Part shown: piece after piece, positions 61,694 through 64,000 of the stretch
Numbering within the stretch: the first letter of the stretch is position 1
How the letters are laid out: every line of letters starts with the position of its first letter
Origin: UBA10324 sp038326325
GTDB lineage: Bacteria > Bacteroidota > Bacteroidia > Chitinophagales > UBA10324
DNA length: 64,000 nucleotides
Reading direction: 5' to 3'
Assembly: GCA_038326325.1 (NCBI GenBank)
Contig: JBBQJW010000018.1
Span: 1-64,000, forward strand
The notes under the pieces: model-generated
What the model saw: the letters and a program-made list of their open reading frames with translations, nothing else
Database searches by the model: none
What the model was told of the DNA's origin: nothing
Translations under genes and position numbers: made by a program

Positions 61694-62164
61694 TTAGAAC
61701 TCAGTTTTATTCTTCCTTATGTAATCAAGATTTAAGGAATTTAAATCGTCAGCATATTCAAAGAATTTTTTGTCGAGTTCTTCCCAAATTTCATTTGCAT
61801 CTTCTTCAATTTTTTTAACTGATGCAATTCTTTCCTCTTGGTCTTGTGGAACATTCTTATTTGGAAATAGGTCAATTGCTTTTTGCAAAATGTCCGCAGT
61901 TATGGTCGCATTTATTGCTTGCAGTGACTGAATTGTTTGATGAGCATAGTTGCCACTTGAGTTTATGAAATACTGATTGATGCCACCATTATTTATTTCT
62001 CTTTCCAAGTTTTGATTATAAAAGAAATATTTCTGTGATTCAGTTAATTCATTCATTTCGTCACCGTAATTACACAACTCTCCAATGAAATTATCCAATT
62101 CAATTATGCTTCTGTTCTTATCGTTAGATGAAAGCAGGATTTCTAAATTACTAATTCTTGTCAT
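61694..62164 (-). CDS. DMP19/DUF4375-like protein
   Basis: This 156-aa soluble protein contains I-N-N-G-G-I-N-Q-Y-F-I-N-S-S-G-N-Y-A near its middle. That is the N-G-G-x-x-Q-Y-F-x-N-S-S-G signature of the DMP19/DUF4375 family, followed by helices rich in A and L. The family is found in bacteria and is frequent in clusters of small immunity-like genes; its biochemical role is not established to my knowledge. It starts at ATG, with repeat R2 24 bases upstream and R1 just after its stop. Confidence 0.78.
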   Translation of the reverse strand: MTRISNLEILLSSNDKNRSIIELDNFIGELCNYGDEMNELTESQKYFFYNQNLEREINNGGINQYFINSSGNYAHQTIQSLQAINATITADILQKAIDLFPNKNVPQDQEERIASVKKIEEDANEIWEELDKKFFEYADDLNSLNLDYIRKNKTEF

Positions 62165-62187
62165 GTTGTTTTTGCTTTAACTGTATC

Positions 62188-62262
62188 TCACAAATAAACT
62201 AAAATTTTATTGCAGCGATTGAGCGGTTGTATTTTATGCGTGGGTTGCGGGTGTTGGAAAGA
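62188..62262. repeat. Array spacer repeat R2
   Basis: Second copy of the spacer. It matches R1 and R3 through the ~45-base core and a further GTGGGTTGC-GTGTTGGA stretch, then diverges, lacking the terminal hairpin. Confidence 0.82.
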
Positions 62263-62272
62263 TGAGTGAGAA

Positions 62273-62785
62273 TTATTTTTTTAGTCTGTGTCTTAGATAC
62301 CAAAATGAAAGAGGTAACGCTCCTATTATAATTGAATATAGCAAGCTCATAAATGCACCTGCCCAAGAAGAGTTATTACTATCATACTTATCAGTCCAGG
62401 AAAAATAATATTCTTCCCATTCTCCTCTCCAAACTCCAATTGCAAAATCCTTTTTCCAATCAGCATCTTTAAACTTTGCCAAATCGTTTGAAACAACATC
62501 ACTATCTGCTCTTATGTATTGTGGATAATTGTAAAGCCCCGTACTTTCCCTTTTATTGAATTCATCACTGGAGGGCAAACAATTATTTTCTTGTTTGAAT
62601 TTTTTAACAAAATCTACCGAAGGCTTTATTTTTTGATTTATGAAATCTTTATCATTTTGAATTTCTCTTGGAGTATCAAGAAACATTTCTGCTCCCATTG
62701 ATAGGAAAAATACAATCCATAAAGCGGTCAATATTGTTAATAACAGCCTCATTATATCAGTCAATATCATTAATAACACTTTCAT
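62273..62785 (-). CDS. Two-span membrane protein of unknown function
   Basis: The 170-aa protein has an N-terminal hydrophobic helix (about residues 8-32) and a C-terminal one (about 142-162) followed by R-H-R-L-K-K. Between them lies a polar domain with F-V-K-K-F-K-Q-E-N-N-C-L-P-S-S-D-E-F-N and W-R-G-E-W-E-E-Y-Y-F-S-W-T-D-K-Y. No family is recognised. It is the first of the three array genes in transcription order, with repeat R3 just before its start. Confidence 0.65.
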   Translation of the reverse strand: MKVLLMILTDIMRLLLTILTALWIVFFLSMGAEMFLDTPREIQNDKDFINQKIKPSVDFVKKFKQENNCLPSSDEFNKRESTGLYNYPQYIRADSDVVSNDLAKFKDADWKKDFAIGVWRGEWEEYYFSWTDKYDSNNSSWAGAFMSLLYSIIIGALPLSFWYLRHRLKK

Positions 62786-62809
62786 TTTAAATTGTTCGTG
62801 CTTCGTTTT

Positions 62810-62915
62810 AACAAATAAACTAAAATTTTATTGCAGCGATTGAGCGGTTGTGTTTTTACCCTGATGGGTTTTGCGTTGGAGCGAATAATTTGATTGTTGG
62901 CGAGACAATCAACAA
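62810..62915. repeat. Array spacer repeat R3
   Basis: Third copy, alignable with R1 over about 110 bases. Its terminal hairpin is TTGATTGT (62890-62897) and ACAATCAA (62905-62912), a perfect 8-bp stem whose sequence differs from the R1 stem. Confidence 0.85.
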
Positions 62916-62940
62916 TGATGAGAATTTACATTTATCTTAA

Positions 62941-63118
62941 TGTTATATGCCAAATGTAACCGATTGCACCACTTAGCACTATTTACATTCATTATCAGTT
63001 TGTTATGAATTAACACGATGCAAAATTGTTCATAAAAAAGCATAGGAAAATTAGGTTTGTTATACCAAATGTTATACCTTTACACCCGATTACTTCAATA
63101 AGCATTTACAGTGTAAAT
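62941..63118. promoter_or_regulatory. Repeated motifs and palindrome upstream of the recombinase
   Basis: TGTTATATGCC-AAATGTAACC (62941-62961) resembles TGTTATACC-AAA-TGTTATACC (63058-63078), the latter being two exact 9-base direct repeats. ATTTACA-G-TGTAAAT (63104-63118) is a perfect 7-bp palindrome ending eight bases before the ATG. They could be recombinase arm sites or an autoregulatory operator. Confidence 0.4.
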
Positions 63119-63126
63119 ATAACAAA

Positions 63127-64000
63127 ATGGCATCAATCAAAATTTTACTCAGAGAGGATAAGTTAGACCAAAGCGGAGAAGCTCCTCTATTCTTACGCAT
63201 CATCAAAGACCGCAAAACAAAGTTTATGACTTTGGGCATTAAGTTGAAACCTTCCGAATGGGACAACGAAAAGTTCAAGGTAAAAAAGAACCACAGCAAC
63301 TCAGCCAGGTTAAATGCTTTCATATCTCAAAAGGTTGCCGATGCAGAAGGCGAAGTTGCTGATATGATGCGGAAGCGAAAAGATGTTACCACCAAAAAAT
63401 TGAAGCAAGCAATTTTAGGTAAAGCACCGGAGAATTATTTTGAGTATGTATTTGGTAGGTTAGATAAAATCAAACCCAATATCAAATTTGGAGTTTGGAA
63501 AAACTATGAAAGCAACACCATAAAGTTAGAGCAGTTCAACGGCTCACGGGAATTATTCTTTGATGATATTACAGTTACTTTTTTGAAAGATTTTCAAGAC
63601 TGGATGATTAACACAAAGAAGAACAACCCCACTACTGTTGCCTATGCTTTGAAGGTGATGCGAAAATTTTATCGTGAAGCAATCCGGGAAGATATTGCAA
63701 AGTCAAGTTCCTACCCATTTGATAAGATTAAAACCACATTTCCAGCCCCACAGAAACACTATCTTTCAAAAGAGCAAGTAGATACCATTGCAGGGTTAGA
63801 GATGAAAACAAGCACCAAAGAAGGCGTTTACAGGGATATGTTTTTGTTCGCTTGTTATGGTGGTGGCTTGCGTTTCGCTGATGTTGTAGAATTAACTTGG
63901 GAAAATTTGAAAGAGGATGAACAACGCATTGTAAAAGTAATTCGCAAAACAGGCAGAGGGCATAATATCAAATTGCCACAAGTGGCATTTGACATTTTAA
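63127..64000 (+). CDS. Bacteroidota-type tyrosine recombinase, 3' end outside the window
   Basis: An ATG at 63127 opens a frame that stays open to the right edge (291 codons). The N-terminus (A-S-I-K-I-L-L-R-E-D-K, then P-L-F-L-R-I-I-K-D-R-K-T-K-F, then L-K-P-S-E-W-D) is the arm-DNA-binding domain of Bacteroidota phage/transposon integrases. A SAM-like core-binding domain follows (about residues 105-200, F-F-D-D-I-T-V-T-F-L-K-D-F-Q-D-W). The catalytic domain starts with L-S-K-E-Q-V-D-T-I and reaches the first catalytic arginine in C-Y-G-G-G-L-R-F-A-D-V-V-E-L. The H-x-L-R-H and tyrosine boxes lie beyond the window. A full protein is usually near 400 aa. It would integrate or excise a mobile element; which side it serves cannot be told. 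Confidence 0.9.
   Translation, partial: MASIKILLREDKLDQSGEAPLFLRIIKDRKTKFMTLGIKLKPSEWDNEKFKVKKNHSNSARLNAFISQKVADAEGEVADMMRKRKDVTTKKLKQAILGKAPENYFEYVFGRLDKIKPNIKFGVWKNYESNTIKLEQFNGSRELFFDDITVTFLKDFQDWMINTKKNNPTTVAYALKVMRKFYREAIREDIAKSSSYPFDKIKTTFPAPQKHYLSKEQVDTIAGLEMKTSTKEGVYRDMFLFACYGGGLRFADVVELTWENLKEDEQRIVKVIRKTGRGHNIKLPQVAFDIL

Larger units (their letters stand above)
62786..63126. other. Region between the small-gene array and the recombinase
   Basis: These 341 bases contain R3, then AT-rich sequence with degenerate TGTTATACC-type repeats and a small palindrome before the recombinase start. No gene is seen. Confidence 0.65.

Noticed and set aside
61571..62915. CRISPR array
   Set aside because: Only three copies of a long repeat separated by whole genes; no short regular spacers and no cas genes.
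61571..62915. Classical integron with attC sites
   Set aside because: Only R1 has a fair GTTRRRY-type core, the recombinase is not IntI-like in its N-terminal domains, and the paired L/R boxes of attC are not seen in R2 or R3.
1..64000. tRNA or rRNA genes
   Set aside because: No cloverleaf with a TTCGA-type T loop and no rRNA stretch was recognised on either strand by eye; a covariance-model search would settle this.

Overview
The window looks like chromosome from a low-GC member of the Bacteroidota (Sphingobacteriia/Chitinophagia/Flavobacteriia-type). The signs are several secreted proteins ending in type IX secretion (T9SS/Por) sorting domains, an ExbB-ExbD-ExbD-TonB-PstS-TPR operon, a GH92 mannosidase, PorV-like and helix-hairpin-helix barrel proteins, upstream boxes matching the Bacteroidota -7 consensus TAnnTTTG, and the lack of obvious Shine-Dalgarno sequences. 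No rRNA, tRNA or CRISPR array was recognised. The species cannot be named from what is here.

Layout. 1-6.5 kb: end of a DUF2851 gene, PspC, OsmC, a seven-heme cytochrome with TPRs, an APC permease, a hydrolase-fold protein lacking its nucleophile, and a 51-aa membrane protein. 6.5-16.6 kb: two secreted T9SS cargo genes, an FG-GAP protein and a 2,565-aa adhesin-like protein of about 30 modules. 16.6-21.4 kb: pdhB, a polysaccharide deacetylase, an L,D-transpeptidase and a universal stress protein. 21.4-27.1 kb: the TonB-energising operon. 27.2-32 kb: nuoLMN, detached from the rest of complex I. 32.2-35.4 kb: two T9SS cargo proteins with nearly the same C-terminal domain. 35.5-43.3 kb: a double-ATPase ABC protein, a 55-aa zinc-ribbon membrane protein, an SPFH protein, a DnaQ-GIY-YIG fusion, a Tat-type glycosylasparaginase and unknowns. 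43.4-48.8 kb: small c-type cytochromes, a porin-like protein and GH92. 49-59.6 kb: another T9SS cargo, pyk, a TMEM175-like channel, two outer-membrane proteins, a deoxynucleoside kinase with a lysine-rich tail, and trpS. 59.6-64 kb: an accessory region with two copies of a palindromic ~190-bp element, three small unknown genes separated by a shared repeat, and the start of a tyrosine recombinase cut by the window edge.

How the genes work together. The cell appears to export many proteins through T9SS, energise TonB-dependent uptake, respire through complex I and c-type cytochromes, and degrade glycoprotein glycans (GH92 plus glycosylasparaginase).

The least expected signal is a word, not a gene. 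The dyad-symmetric heptamer TGTWACA, usually with C or G on at least one side, occurs about 119 times by my hand count. About 80 of these lie outside the repetitive adhesin gene, where base composition predicts roughly a dozen. It occurs on both strands, in different reading frames and between genes, and it essentially disappears in the last 2.5 kb with the recombinase.
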